In this document: positions 1-7,779 of the stretch, piece after piece
How positions within the stretch are numbered: the stretch's first letter is position 1
How the letters are laid out: each line of letters opens with the position of its first letter
Assembly (NCBI GenBank): GCA_963582935.1
Contig: CAUZSH010000025.1
Coordinates: 1-24,285 of the forward strand
DNA: 24,285 bases
Direction of reading: 5' to 3'
DNA from: CAUZSH01 sp963582935
Lineage (GTDB): Bacteria > Pseudomonadota > Gammaproteobacteria > Francisellales > Francisellaceae
Made by a program: the position numbers and the translations under genes
The notes under the pieces: generated by a model
What the model saw: the letters and a program-made list of their open reading frames with translations, nothing else
Database searches by the model: none
What the model was told of the DNA's origin: nothing

Positions 1-1
1 T

Positions 2-1234
2 ATATTTGTCAATATTCTAATGTTCCATACTGGGACTATGAAGGCTTTTGATGATGTAGTTTTGGGTTCATATGCGCAAATAGCAACTGGGACTCTGGAT
101 TTCGATGGCAATGTGACAGGTAATATAATATTTGTAGCAGAAGACGGCACCGTAGATTTAGCTCAATCTAAAACAATTGTAGGGAACACCACTGCTAGCG
201 GAGATGGCGTAGGTACGATTTCCCTGCATAGTGATTCTAATATTACAGGATCAGTAGGTGAAACTGGTAAAAGTATCAAGTTACTCACATCCGATAGCAC
301 CACTAGCAACCTTATAACTGGCACTGTCTTTGCCAAAACCATTACAAACTCTGGTACTGGTGCCATGACTTTTTCCTCAGATGTGGTTACAAGTACAAAT
401 ACAATCAACATCAACAATACTGGTATAATGAACTTTAATGGCAATGTGACAGGTAATGTAGAATTTTCAGGTGATGGGACCGTAAACTTAGCTGCAAATA
501 AAACAATCTTTGGAACGATTGATAACGTCACAAGTATAGACAGTCAAGGTACTTTGAATTTACACAATAATTCACATGTCACTGATCCTGGAACTATAGG
601 CGCAACAAAAAAATTATCGTTAATACAACTTAACGATACGACTTACATCAGAACATGGAACAATAACTGGAATACTGACAAGCTTTCTGTTAATTCTGGT
701 ACACTTATCATGGATTCACATCCAACATTTTCAGTACTAACAAATAACGCAACCATTGTATTAAATTCTGGGTCTGAAATTACTACCGATAGTTTAGTCG
801 GAAACGGAATATATCAATTCCCATTAGTAGAAGATCTAACCATGCCAGTAGTTACGATAACGAACGCGAACCACGCTAATTTAAGTGGCCATAGAATAGT
901 CATAACCACTAATCTAGATTCTTCTAGCTCCCTGCAAGCAGGCGTCAGAACATTATTTGACTCCTCGCATCCAACAAGTAACGCTCAGCTACCAACTACT
1001 ATAGATGAATTGCCATCTTTTATATTATATGATCTCAGCCTTATAACACATGATGGTGATGCAAACGGAGCAAGCCAAGAAGATATTGTTTTGTATGTAG
1101 CTTTAAGTGGTAATGATTTGGAGAATTATGCGTACCCTTATAATAAACCCGCTGCGAGACAGGGAGAGGCGAAGCCGAGGTCGAGTAGTCCTCAGAAGGG
1201 CTGCCTTTCGGCTCCATTGAGAGATTGTGCGTAG
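2..1234 (+). pseudogene. Autotransporter passenger domain, 5'-truncated by window edge and interrupted by a repeat element
   Basis: The frame is already open at base 2, so the gene begins upstream of the window. About 380 codons encode a Ser/Thr/Asn/Gly-rich passenger with degenerate beta-helix repeats. The unit GNVTGN..F....GTV.LA..KTI occurs twice, near bases 107-180 and 440-515, in the style of rickettsial OmpB/Sca surface proteins. Genuine passenger sequence ends near base 1150, where repeat copy A begins. The last ~27 codons (ARQGEAKPR...RDCA) are read from the repeat and end at a TAG inside it. The matching translocator barrel follows in the same frame after the repeat, so this and the next entry were one surface-exposed type V secreted protein. 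The cargo function is unknown. Confidence is high for an autotransporter-like passenger and good for disruption by insertion. Confidence 0.8.
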
Positions 1235-1440
1235 CGCTTCGACCTTTGGAAGCTGGAAGGTATTTCCCAGCCCGTAGAGCCATATACGCAGTACTGGCTT
1301 TCAAAAACGAGACTGTAGGCTTGTTTTTTGGAAGATCGGTACGGAGGTGGGCGTCTGAGGCAAAACCATCTGCGAGGGTAGTGATTCGATTTTGGCAGGA
1401 GCCAAAATCTTCTATGAACGACCGAGCAACACGCCTTCTT
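1151..1440 (+). repeat. Dispersed structured repeat element, copy A (complete or nearly so)
   Basis: This ~290 bp block matches the right end of the window (copy B) closely, and its first ~45 bp match copy C at 22798-22842 in inverse orientation. The left boundary, near CTGCGAGACAGGG, is supported by all three copies. The right boundary, near the end of ACACGCCTTCTT, is inferred because copy B runs out of the window. Visible stems are TGCGTA 1228-1233 with TACGCA 1285-1290, GCTGG 1252-1256 with CCAGC 1267-1271, a ~10 bp stem 1302-1311 with 1320-1330, and a perfect 9 bp stem GATTTTGGC/GCCAAAATC 1388-1409 around AGGA. No terminal inverted repeats or clear target duplication are seen. The class is not recognised. 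It could be a non-autonomous mobile element, a structured RNA, or both. Confidence 0.8.
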
Positions 1441-1441
1441 A

Positions 1442-2542
1442 AATTATATTGATGATTATGGTGATAACCTAGGAGATATATTAAATGATTTATATAATTA
1501 TTTAAATAACACAGAGCATACAGAGGAGCTTAATGACAGAATTAATCGCAATCATAATGCCCTTACTAAAACCAGTGCAATATTAGAGAGTAAAAGGATT
1601 AATGCAATGGCAGGTCAATTTTTCATCAACAGAGGTCTAGTGTCTTCAGGAAAATCGGCTTATGGTCAAACACCTAACACAGAAGAAAAGACGCCTAAAG
1701 GTGATAATTTATGGGGATTAATATTTGGCCAGTTTTCTGATCAAGAGACGATAGATAACTTTCACGGATATGATGCCTCTACCTTTGGTATTGCTATCGG
1801 AAAGGATAAACAGTTAACTACAGATTTACTATTAGGAGTAGCATTTTCATATGCAAATATTGCAGTAAATGTAGCTAACAATTATGGTAAGACCGATATA
1901 GAGAATTTCCAATTTTCACTCTATGGCGTATACGACTTCACTGAAAATTTATATGTGGCTGCTCAAACAAGTTACACTTTAGGGTATAATAAGTCATATC
2001 GCTATAATGCTGGTATCTCGCCTCTGCAAACTACAGCTAAAGGAGATTATTTTAGCAATCAGTTCTTAATACAAACAAGAGTGGGATATATATTAGATCT
2101 TTCTAATAACATGACACTTACTCCTCTGTTCATTAATGACTTTGCATATTATCAAGACAACTCATATACTGAATCAGGATTAAATCCAAACCTACAGATA
2201 AATTCATTTCAAATATCATCTTATAACATAGGAGCAGGGTTTAATTATGAGTGGGATATCCCAGTGTCAGAAAAAGGCAGAGTCAACCCTTTCTTGTTTG
2301 TGGGTTATACCTACGATTTACTTAACAAGGCAATTATAACTCAGGGCAAATTTAAAGGTGGCCCTAATAATAACTGGTCAGTAACAAGCCCCTATACACC
2401 CGGCCCCCATAGTTTTCTTCTAAGTACAGGCTTGGCATCTACCATAATTGAAAACCTAGATATTAACCTAAATTATAACCTTGTAGCTCAAAACCAATAT
2501 TTTTCTCAGGGTGGCAATCTAACAATAAGCTATTCTTTTTAA
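1442..2542 (+). pseudogene. Autotransporter beta-barrel translocator domain (3' part of the disrupted gene)
   Basis: The frame is open from the end of repeat copy A. The first ATG with a long barrel product is at 1607 (311 codons). Bases 1442-1606 encode a helical, Asn-rich stretch (IDDYGDNLGDILNDLYNYL) that looks like the linker and alpha-helical plug ahead of a barrel. From about base 1714 (WGLIFGQFSDQ) come alternating amphipathic strands rich in aromatic and Gly residues. The protein ends in SYSF with a terminal Phe, the usual Bam-recognised C-terminus of outer-membrane barrels, and fits the Autotransporter family (PF03797). It is in the same frame as the passenger at 2-1150. Without that upstream half it lacks a signal peptide, so the barrel probably cannot reach the outer membrane unless the repeat is removed or bypassed. 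Confidence 0.8.
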
Positions 2543-2738
2543 TTGGCGTTCAGCTCCGGAACTTGCGCCCTGACCCAGCCTGACTGAATATGAAAGATAC
2601 CAACGAACAGACATCATAATTATATCTTCCTGAAAATGTCGCCATTTGAAATCAAGCATCATATTTTTTTCCATGTTGAATCATACTGCAAGGGTAGCTC
2701 GCTTTGCGATCAATGTGAATTTGCGACAGAACCAGATT

Positions 2739-2986
2739 GCTCGCACACAGGATTGGTGCCAACAGCAAAAGATTTTTTTGACAAAACATATTTTTATTCT
2801 GACTCTATTAATGACTTGCCTTTATTTCTTGAAGTAGATGAGCCGAGAGTGGTGAACCCAGGCCCTAAATTATTGAAAGAAGCGCAAAGTAGGTCATGGC
2901 CAGTAGAGTACTTTTGGAGCTATTTTTTTGCAGTGACCGTTGGAAACATTTTCTGGGAATCCCAAATGATGTTGATGTCACAATAA
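2739..2986 (+). pseudogene. HAD-IB family phosphatase, C-terminal remnant with frameshift
   Basis: The frame from about base 2785 reads KTYFYSDSINDLPLFLEVDE and then VNPGPKLLKEA and W-P. This is the conserved C-terminal end of SerB/CicA-like HAD subfamily IB hydrolases: motif IV D-x3-D in SDSIND, then the NPDPKL segment. The preceding part of the domain (RTQDWCQQQKIF, bases 2742-2777) sits in the next frame. The break falls in a run of seven T at 2773-2779, consistent with a homopolymer indel. The catalytic N-terminal DxDxT motif and most of the domain are absent upstream. The 3' end runs into the convergent methyltransferase gene. This is a dead gene fragment; the family call is firm for such a short piece. 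Confidence 0.65.
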
Positions 2987-3795
2987 CCAATGTTTTTGAG
3001 CATGGTTGTAAATTCTTCCGTGCCCATGTAGCAACTCCAAGCAACATTTAGAGTGTCCGCGAAGAGCATTTTTTGTTGCCCTAGCCAATAGTGGTCTATT
3101 TTATCTATTGCCCATTCATTTCCATTTGGTGCAATTAACGTGCTGGTTAAAAGGATCCCATCTTGTTTTAATGCATCATAGAATATTTGGTAAAGTCTAG
3201 TAACTTGGTTGGGGTCACTCAAATAAATATTTAATCCATTGCTGACAATAAGCTTATATTTATTAATAGTTTTTAAGGAAAAGATATCTTTTTGAATGAT
3301 TGAAATGTTTGCTTTGAGACTTTCATCAAGCTTTTTGTTTAATTGTTGGAGTGTGTCAGGATCAATATCCACGGCATCTATTTTACTGTTGATTTGGTTT
3401 TGAATATCTTGTGGCAGAAATTCAGGCAGCAATCCGCAGGGCGCAGAAAGAACATGGCTATCTTTTTCAATAAATTTCTGACAGATTTTTTTAAAAATAA
3501 AAAATCTTTCTTGTGTTGCTTGGAATACAGGAAAATTTTTAAAAATCTCCTGCTCTAAGGCTGAAAATTCAGGGTGTTTCATGATGGGAAACTTTACGAT
3601 GGCATCTGTCCAATAGGCATTTAGTCCTCGGTTGATGACCATGAATTCACCGAATGTAGTTTTTGAAAACATTTCAAAATAAGCGACTAAGTCCTTATTT
3701 GAGGATATGCGGCTTAAAATTTCTCGCTTCCCGGTAGCGAAATCATTGAAGTGCTGATGTGATGCTATGGTATTGCTATTGGTTTTATTGCTCAC
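2920..3795 (-). CDS. Class I SAM-dependent methyltransferase-like protein
   Basis: This is a 291-residue protein with a GTG start at 3793-3795 and an AGGA ribosome-binding site just upstream. The centre resembles a Rossmann-fold methyltransferase. A motif I-like strand and turn (HVLSAPCGLLPEFL, near residue 115) is followed by an acidic second strand (IDAVDIDPDTL, the D-x-D likely contacting the SAM ribose), a motif IV-like VSNGLNIYL, and the DGILLTSTLI strand. Motif I has APCG rather than the usual GxGxG, so it is a divergent member. The substrate cannot be told. The N-terminal ~110 residues are helical and may form a cap. Neighbours on both sides are decayed genes, so it appears to be a stand-alone survivor. 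The 3' end is convergent with the HAD remnant. Confidence 0.6.
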   Translation of the reverse strand: MSNKTNSNTIASHQHFNDFATGKREILSRISSNKDLVAYFEMFSKTTFGEFMVINRGLNAYWTDAIVKFPIMKHPEFSALEQEIFKNFPVFQATQERFFIFKKICQKFIEKDSHVLSAPCGLLPEFLPQDIQNQINSKIDAVDIDPDTLQQLNKKLDESLKANISIIQKDIFSLKTINKYKLIVSNGLNIYLSDPNQVTRLYQIFYDALKQDGILLTSTLIAPNGNEWAIDKIDHYWLGQQKMLFADTLNVAWSCYMGTEEFTTMLKNIGYCDINIIWDSQKMFPTVTAKK

Positions 3796-4070
3796 TAGTT
3801 CCTACGGTGTAGAGAAATGGGTATAACACCAAGTATATATTTATTCCTCAATCTTTTCACCTGGATGCGTGTAAAATCCATCTGGATACAACAACTCCAT
3901 TTGCCAAATTAACCTATTTTCTTATGCATTTTGTCTCCATATCGTTATGAGGCATCTATTTTACCCTCTATGTCACCTGTCCGAAAAAACCGTACCACTA
4001 TACATTTTACCAAAAGATAAATTGCAACAAATTTACGCAATACTTGTGCTTATTGTCGGCATCATTATGA
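3796..4070. other. Intergenic stretch without a supported gene
   Basis: This lies between the methyltransferase start (minus strand) and the recF remnant (plus strand). It is AT-rich with stops in all frames. It presumably holds the methyltransferase promoter and further decayed recF sequence, but I could not align any of it to RecF. A short direct repeat CTGGAT occurs in the first part (near 3866 and 3882). Nothing else is visible. Confidence 0.4.
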
Positions 4071-4571
4071 TTCTACGAGAAACTCATTCCAATCACTGAA
4101 TCTTTACTCAAGGATTTCATATCTGAACTCTCTATTGAAATGGAATATACGAGAGGTTGGGTAAATGGTGTTGAGCTTATCGATCTGCTCAAGAAAAACT
4201 ATGAGCAAGATAAACGTTTTGGCATTACCAACCATGGCCCACATCGTGCGGACTTAAAAATAAAATCCAATGGACTGCCAGCCCAAGATATTTTTTCACG
4301 AGGACAGCAAAAACTATTTATTTGCATGTTGAAACTCGCACAAGGCATTTTATTTTCAACTAAACACAATACGCCGTGCATTTACTTGGTAGATGATATT
4401 ACGTCAGAGTTAGACCAAAACTTTTTAACACAATTTTTAGATCAACCTATGTCGCTCAAGGCACAAACCTTTATGACCAGCATTTACGAAAAAGATGTTC
4501 AAATATTTATGCCTGGCATAGAGTCTCCTCACTTTGAAATAAAACATGGAGCGGTTCCTCAGATAGCTTAG
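4071..4571 (+). pseudogene. recF: RecF (DNA replication/repair ATPase), C-terminal remnant
   Basis: This is the C-terminal ~165 codons of RecF. Open frame starts after a TGA at 4068-4070, and the first ATG is at 4140. Recognisable blocks are TRGW, GPHRADL (base ~4237), SRGQQKL (the ABC signature-like segment, base ~4300) and LVDDITSELD (Walker B plus D-loop, base ~4390). RecF is normally ~350-370 residues with a Walker A motif near residue 30. Walker A and the whole N-terminal half are missing here, so the protein cannot bind ATP as RecF does. The gene is also far from its usual dnaA-dnaN-gyrB setting. Family identity is strong, and non-function follows from the truncation. Confidence 0.8.
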
Positions 4572-4616
4572 TAAAATAAAAGAATCAGTATGTTACTCGG
4601 TCGTTCACTTTAGATT

Positions 4617-5018
4617 TCATGAGGTTTTGGATAAGTAATTTTTAACTTCTTCTGGAATATATGGTCTACCACCTGCAGCAGGGAGGCAGGTAGCAATAAA
4701 AGAGGCTGTGGCCGCTACTTTTCCATGAATTAAAATTTCTTGTTCAAATCCAAATTTAGACTTTGAACCTTGAATTTGGATACATTTACATGTGACATTT
4801 ATTTCATCTCCTTTTTTTAGGGATAATCTAAAATTAAGCTCATAAGATGCTAAAACATAATTTTGCCCACGCTTTGCTGCTTCAACAATATCTACTCCAA
4901 GAGCTTCTTTTATATATTGATGACGTGTTTCCTCCATATAGTATGGATAGTGTAATCCGTCTAAAATCCCTTGAAAATCTATGTGCTCATCTTTGATAGT
5001 CATATTTTTAATATACAT
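4617..5018 (-). CDS. Acyl-CoA thioesterase, hotdog fold (YbgC/4-hydroxybenzoyl-CoA thioesterase type)
   Basis: This is a 133-residue protein starting at the ATG 5016-5018, which has AAGGA 8 nt upstream. An upstream in-frame ATG at 5102 would add 28 unlikely residues. The segment DFQGILDGLHYPYYMEETRHQYI (hotdog helix region) matches the D-x-x-G-x-x-x-x-x-x-Y-x-x-Y-x-E-x-x-R pattern of single-domain hotdog thioesterases, with G-V-D following. Later strands (YELNFRLSLKKGDEI, FGFEQEILIHGKVAATASF) complete the fold. It would hydrolyse acyl-CoA thioesters in the cytoplasm; chain preference cannot be read. It lacks operon partners: a recF remnant lies downstream and an orphan frame upstream on the other strand. 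Confidence 0.7.
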   Translation of the reverse strand: MYIKNMTIKDEHIDFQGILDGLHYPYYMEETRHQYIKEALGVDIVEAAKRGQNYVLASYELNFRLSLKKGDEINVTCKCIQIQGSKSKFGFEQEILIHGKVAATASFIATCLPAAGGRPYIPEEVKNYLSKTS

Positions 5019-5088
5019 ATTAAGATTCCTTATTTTAAATTTCTTGGGTAAGTGTAAATTGTAATTATATTCAATGCGGCAGAAATAA

Positions 5089-5436
5089 AGTAGTAGCCAC
5101 ACAATCTTAGCTGTCTTTATTTATGCCTCCAACTATAATAATGGCAGAGATTATTTAAACTCGTCGATTACTGTTTTAAATACTAAAATTGGCGCCAATA
5201 CCAGAAATACTAATGAAGATAAAGCAGCCAGGTATGTTGCCATTCGCAAAAGTTTTGTGAAGCAACGTTTAAGCATGCAGGCATTACAAGCAAAAAAGGT
5301 TTCTCCAGAAGAGGTTTTTGAAAATATGGAGGAGACTCTAATGCTCTTGGCAGCTGAAGTTTTTCAAGGAGAGAACCAGAGTATGATGATGAAACATCTC
5401 GGTGATGCTAAAGCGAGAACATTTAAATTTCAATAA
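5089..5436 (+). pseudogene. Orphan reading frame, probable C-terminal remnant of an unrecognised gene
   Basis: This frame is open from 5089 to the TAA at 5434-5436 (115 codons), yet the only in-frame ATG in the first half is absent. The first is at 5273, near the middle. The product looks protein-like, with charged helical segments such as EDKAARYVAIRKSFVKQRL, SPEEVFENMEETLMLLAAE and MMMKHLGDAKART. I do not recognise the family. Missing start, decayed neighbours and overlap with the thioesterase leader suggest the 5' end of a larger gene has been lost. A second short coding-like stretch follows in another frame (5451-5533, ending LKEPFLPDDYVAPENG). It could also be part of this debris or the tail of a different lost gene. 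Confidence 0.4.
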
Positions 5437-5534
5437 CCCATTCTAACCCTTATTTAGCCTGACTTCCACACCAACAGGAAAGTTGAAAGAGCCATTTTTA
5501 CCAGATGATTATGTTGCACCTGAAAATGGGTGAC

Positions 5535-5951
5535 TTATTTTACAGAGGCCACTAATAGCATTAGTGCGATTACGAATAAAATACTATTTCCAACCATAAA
5601 GGCAGTGAGGCGGTGGATGAAATCATTGTAGGTAACGTGAATCAATGAGTTAATAATTCTAGATCCCACAAATAGCCATGACAGCACTAGAAAATAAGTG
5701 TTTTGATCACCAAGTAGCATAAGTAGAATGGTACAGATATAAAAGAGAATCGGTACTTGAAATAAGTTATCGAGGTTGCGTGAGCTTTTGGTAACAAAGG
5801 CAGACTGATCAGCAGAAAAATTCATCAGGGAAAATTCATGGAGTTTCAAGTGTCCTTCTCTGAGTGCGTGAACGCGTGCAAATATACTGATAAATACACA
5901 GATAAAAGTGAATAAAATCAGTGTTAGCATAGGATAAAGTAGTGCGTACAT
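5535..5951 (-). CDS. MAPEG family membrane protein
   Basis: The product has 138 residues and four hydrophobic helices. The conserved N-x-x-N-L-F-x-x-P motif region (SRNLDNLFQVPILFY, near residue 57) follows a charged loop, and a second conserved region comes near SRIINSLIHVTYN. Length and topology fit the MAPEG superfamily (membrane-associated proteins in eicosanoid and glutathione metabolism). The bacterial role is usually unknown, possibly glutathione-dependent detoxification in the inner membrane. It is the last gene of the Min-Mla block, starting 9 nt after ibaG. In many gammaproteobacteria this slot after ibaG is taken by murA. Confidence 0.8.
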   Translation of the reverse strand: MYALLYPMLTLILFTFICVFISIFARVHALREGHLKLHEFSLMNFSADQSAFVTKSSRNLDNLFQVPILFYICTILLMLLGDQNTYFLVLSWLFVGSRIINSLIHVTYNDFIHRLTAFMVGNSILFVIALMLLVASVK

Positions 5952-5960
5952 AGTTAGTCC

Positions 5961-6215
5961 TTACTTTGATTGTTGTTTACGTTCCCATACGTTTGGCGTG
6001 AACGTTTGCAGTTGAAGTGCATGCACCTCTCCTGTTGCGATTTTATCCCCTAGTGCCTTATATACCATTTGTTGGCGCTTTACTCGGCTTGCAATGCTGT
6101 TAAAGCTATCGCTAATGACAATGGCTTCAAAGTGGACGTTATCATCACTTTTAACGATGGCTTTGGTGTTATCGATATTGGCTTCAATGAGGGCTTCGAG
6201 TGCTTGTGCATTCAT
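5961..6215 (-). CDS. ibaG: BolA family protein IbaG (YrbA)
   Basis: This is an 84-residue BolA/IbaG-like protein. The fold core is visible: an N-terminal helix (ALEALIEANI), a strand (VHFEAIVISDSF), the conserved R-x-x-R-Q-Q-x-V-Y-x-A-L (SRVKRQQMVYKALG), and the IATGEVHALQLQTFTP segment carrying the conserved His. IbaG partners monothiol glutaredoxins in iron-sulfur handling and acid stress. Its place directly after mlaB is the usual gammaproteobacterial arrangement and supports IbaG over BolA itself. There are 53 nt to mlaB upstream and 9 nt to the MAPEG gene downstream, consistent with co-transcription. Confidence 0.88.
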   Translation of the reverse strand: MNAQALEALIEANIDNTKAIVKSDDNVHFEAIVISDSFNSIASRVKRQQMVYKALGDKIATGEVHALQLQTFTPNVWERKQQSK

Positions 6216-6268
6216 TTTGTTGTCGTCCTTAATCTGTTTCTTAGATTAACTATTTTGTATGGTCTTTA

Positions 6269-6595
6269 TTATGAAGTGGTTTGCACGCCCTGTGAAGCCT
6301 TCTCTTGTAGTATTTGTAAGACACCTTGTACTTCCGCTAATAAGAGGGTATTGGGGAGCGAAAAATTTTGTATGTTAAGGGGAATATTGTGCTTTTTTGC
6401 GAAAGCAAGATTTGTCATTAACCATGCAAGACCTGCGCTATCCATATGGGATAGGTTCTCGCAGTTAATAATCCATGCTTGTTTGGCATCTAATTGTTTT
6501 CTGGCAGTCGAAGATTGCTTTTCAATATAAGCAATGGTTTTGAAGGTAAACGCTTCAGAGACATACCAATTGTTTTTCTGAATATCAAGTGCCAT
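6269..6595 (-). CDS. mlaB: STAS-domain protein MlaB, Mla transporter subunit
   Basis: This 108-residue single STAS domain has the diagnostic strand-helix turn CENLSHMDSAGLAWLM near residue 45, with D-S-A-G as in MlaB and anti-sigma antagonists. In the Mla complex MlaB binds the MlaF ATPase and is needed for its assembly and activity on the cytoplasmic side. It starts 11 nt after the mlaC stop in the canonical order mlaFEDCB. Sequence alone gives only the STAS fold; the operon position makes the MlaB call. Confidence 0.85.
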   Translation of the reverse strand: MALDIQKNNWYVSEAFTFKTIAYIEKQSSTARKQLDAKQAWIINCENLSHMDSAGLAWLMTNLAFAKKHNIPLNIQNFSLPNTLLLAEVQGVLQILQEKASQGVQTTS

Positions 6596-6606
6596 GAGTT
6601 TACTCT

Positions 6607-7317
6607 TTATTTATGGGCGGCGCGGGCATTTACTTTATCAACTGCCGTAATTGCATCTGCCACTGTGGAGAGTGATTGGAACTGGCTACGGTAATTTTGG
6701 ATAATGCTAATGCCTTCCGCTGCTACATCATAAATTTTCCATTGATTCTGAGGAGACTTTATGAGGTAGATTGTAATACGAGATCCTTGTGCGCTACTGC
6801 CATCTTTGGTAATAATCCCAGATATTTGTAGCGTATCCTGAGTTTTCCAGCTATCTCCTCGGAGTGGCCGAAATTTAATTTTGTAGTCTCCGAGCTGAGC
6901 CACATTTTTACTATACATCAGCACAAGCATATTCATAAAACCATTAATAAAGGTATCTTGCTGCGCTTTTGTGGCCGTTTCCCATTTTTCTCCAAGCATA
7001 TCGCTGGCGATTTTATTGACATCTAAGTGTGGAATTAAATTCTTTTTAATTACACGGATGAGTGCTTGAGGATGGTTTGATAATTGGCTGGCATTTTTTG
7101 CGAGGATGTCTTGGATCTTAATGATAGATGATTCAATGACCACAGTTGGGTTTTGTAATGTTTGTGGTGCCGTGACCTCTTTGGGCATGTCTTTAGCTGG
7201 CTGTGCGGTGCTTTGTGTTGTTGTCTCGGTTGATTTTTCCTTGACCGTATCTGCATAAATAACGGATTGCGAAAGTATGGTGCCGACGATAACTATTCCT
7301 AGGATATTTTTAATCAT
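6607..7317 (-). CDS. mlaC: Periplasmic phospholipid-binding protein MlaC
   Basis: The 236-residue protein has a Sec signal peptide (about residues 1-22, hydrophobic GIVIVGTIL, cleavage near VIYA-DT). A Thr/Gln/Pro-rich low-complexity stretch of about 30 residues follows, before the MlaC (Ttg2D-like) domain. Family features include LIPHLDVNKIASDMLGEKW and a lipid-pocket region with QDTFINGFMNML, then GDSWKTQDTLQISGII. It shuttles phospholipid between the outer-membrane MlaA site and the MlaFEDB complex. The ATG overlaps the mlaD stop by 4 nt, suggesting translational coupling. The low-complexity insert after the signal is longer than in the E. coli protein. Confidence 0.9.
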   Translation of the reverse strand: MIKNILGIVIVGTILSQSVIYADTVKEKSTETTTQSTAQPAKDMPKEVTAPQTLQNPTVVIESSIIKIQDILAKNASQLSNHPQALIRVIKKNLIPHLDVNKIASDMLGEKWETATKAQQDTFINGFMNMLVLMYSKNVAQLGDYKIKFRPLRGDSWKTQDTLQISGIITKDGSSAQGSRITIYLIKSPQNQWKIYDVAAEGISIIQNYRSQFQSLSTVADAITAVDKVNARAAHK

Positions 7318-7778
7318 TTTGTTTTTCCTCCAGAGGCAAAAGTGCTGATAAGTGAATTTAAGTTTGTGGCAGCATAGGTGGTTTGAATATGGCCGTGGTC
7401 TTTAAGGACAGCGTTATCGTATCCTGGTTGTAATGCAATATAGCTATCGCCAAGTATGCCCATGGTCTGTATGGATGCTGAGCTATCTGTAGGGATGTCG
7501 TTAAATTTTTGATTGATCTTAATGGTTACTTTGGCTTCAAATGAGTCTCCATCGAGTGAAATATCCGTGACCTGACCGACCTTCACACCTGCAATACGCA
7601 CGGCTGCGTTTTCATTCAGTGAGCCAATGTCTGTGAAGTCTGCGGTCACCACATAGGTTTTTTCACCACCGATATTTTGAAAAGAGAGGCCGCTCACTTT
7701 AAAAGCTAAAAAGATAAAGGCTAATATGGCGATGATGACAAAGAGTCCAACAAGTAGTTCTGATGATTTTTTTTGCAT
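7314..7778 (-). CDS. mlaD: MCE-domain lipid transport protein MlaD
   Basis: This 154-residue protein has one N-terminal transmembrane helix (about residues 8-28) and a single periplasmic MCE domain. The domain shows TADFTDIGSLNENAAVRIAGVKVGQV, the MCE core, and GILGDSYIALQPG near residue 110. MlaD forms a hexameric ring on MlaE and passes phospholipids between the permease and MlaC. It lies 1 nt after mlaE and overlaps mlaC by 4 nt. The length matches the usual ~150-180 residues, with only a short tail after the MCE domain. Confidence 0.92.
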   Translation of the reverse strand: MQKKSSELLVGLFVIIAILAFIFLAFKVSGLSFQNIGGEKTYVVTADFTDIGSLNENAAVRIAGVKVGQVTDISLDGDSFEAKVTIKINQKFNDIPTDSSASIQTMGILGDSYIALQPGYDNAVLKDHGHIQTTYAATNLNSLISTFASGGKTK

Positions 7779-7779
7779 T

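Noticed and set aside
163..531. 122-codon minus-strand frame
   Set aside because: Antisense shadow of the autotransporter repeats, giving a low-complexity Val/Leu/Pro product.
1151..1440. Copy A as a group I or group II self-splicing intron, RNase P RNA or tmRNA
   Set aside because: GUGYG-like and GTACGG-like bits exist, but no domain V with its catalytic triad, no P7 core and no RNase P or tmRNA landmarks could be laid out. Splicing remains untested.
1225..1452. 75-codon plus-strand frame across repeat copy A
   Set aside because: It lies almost wholly inside the repeat. The 11-nt length difference between copies A and B breaks the frame, and no protein family is recognised.
2543..2600. GC-rich stretch after the autotransporter as a terminator
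   Set aside because: GGCG/CGCC ends can pair weakly, but the interior does not match well and there is no T-run.
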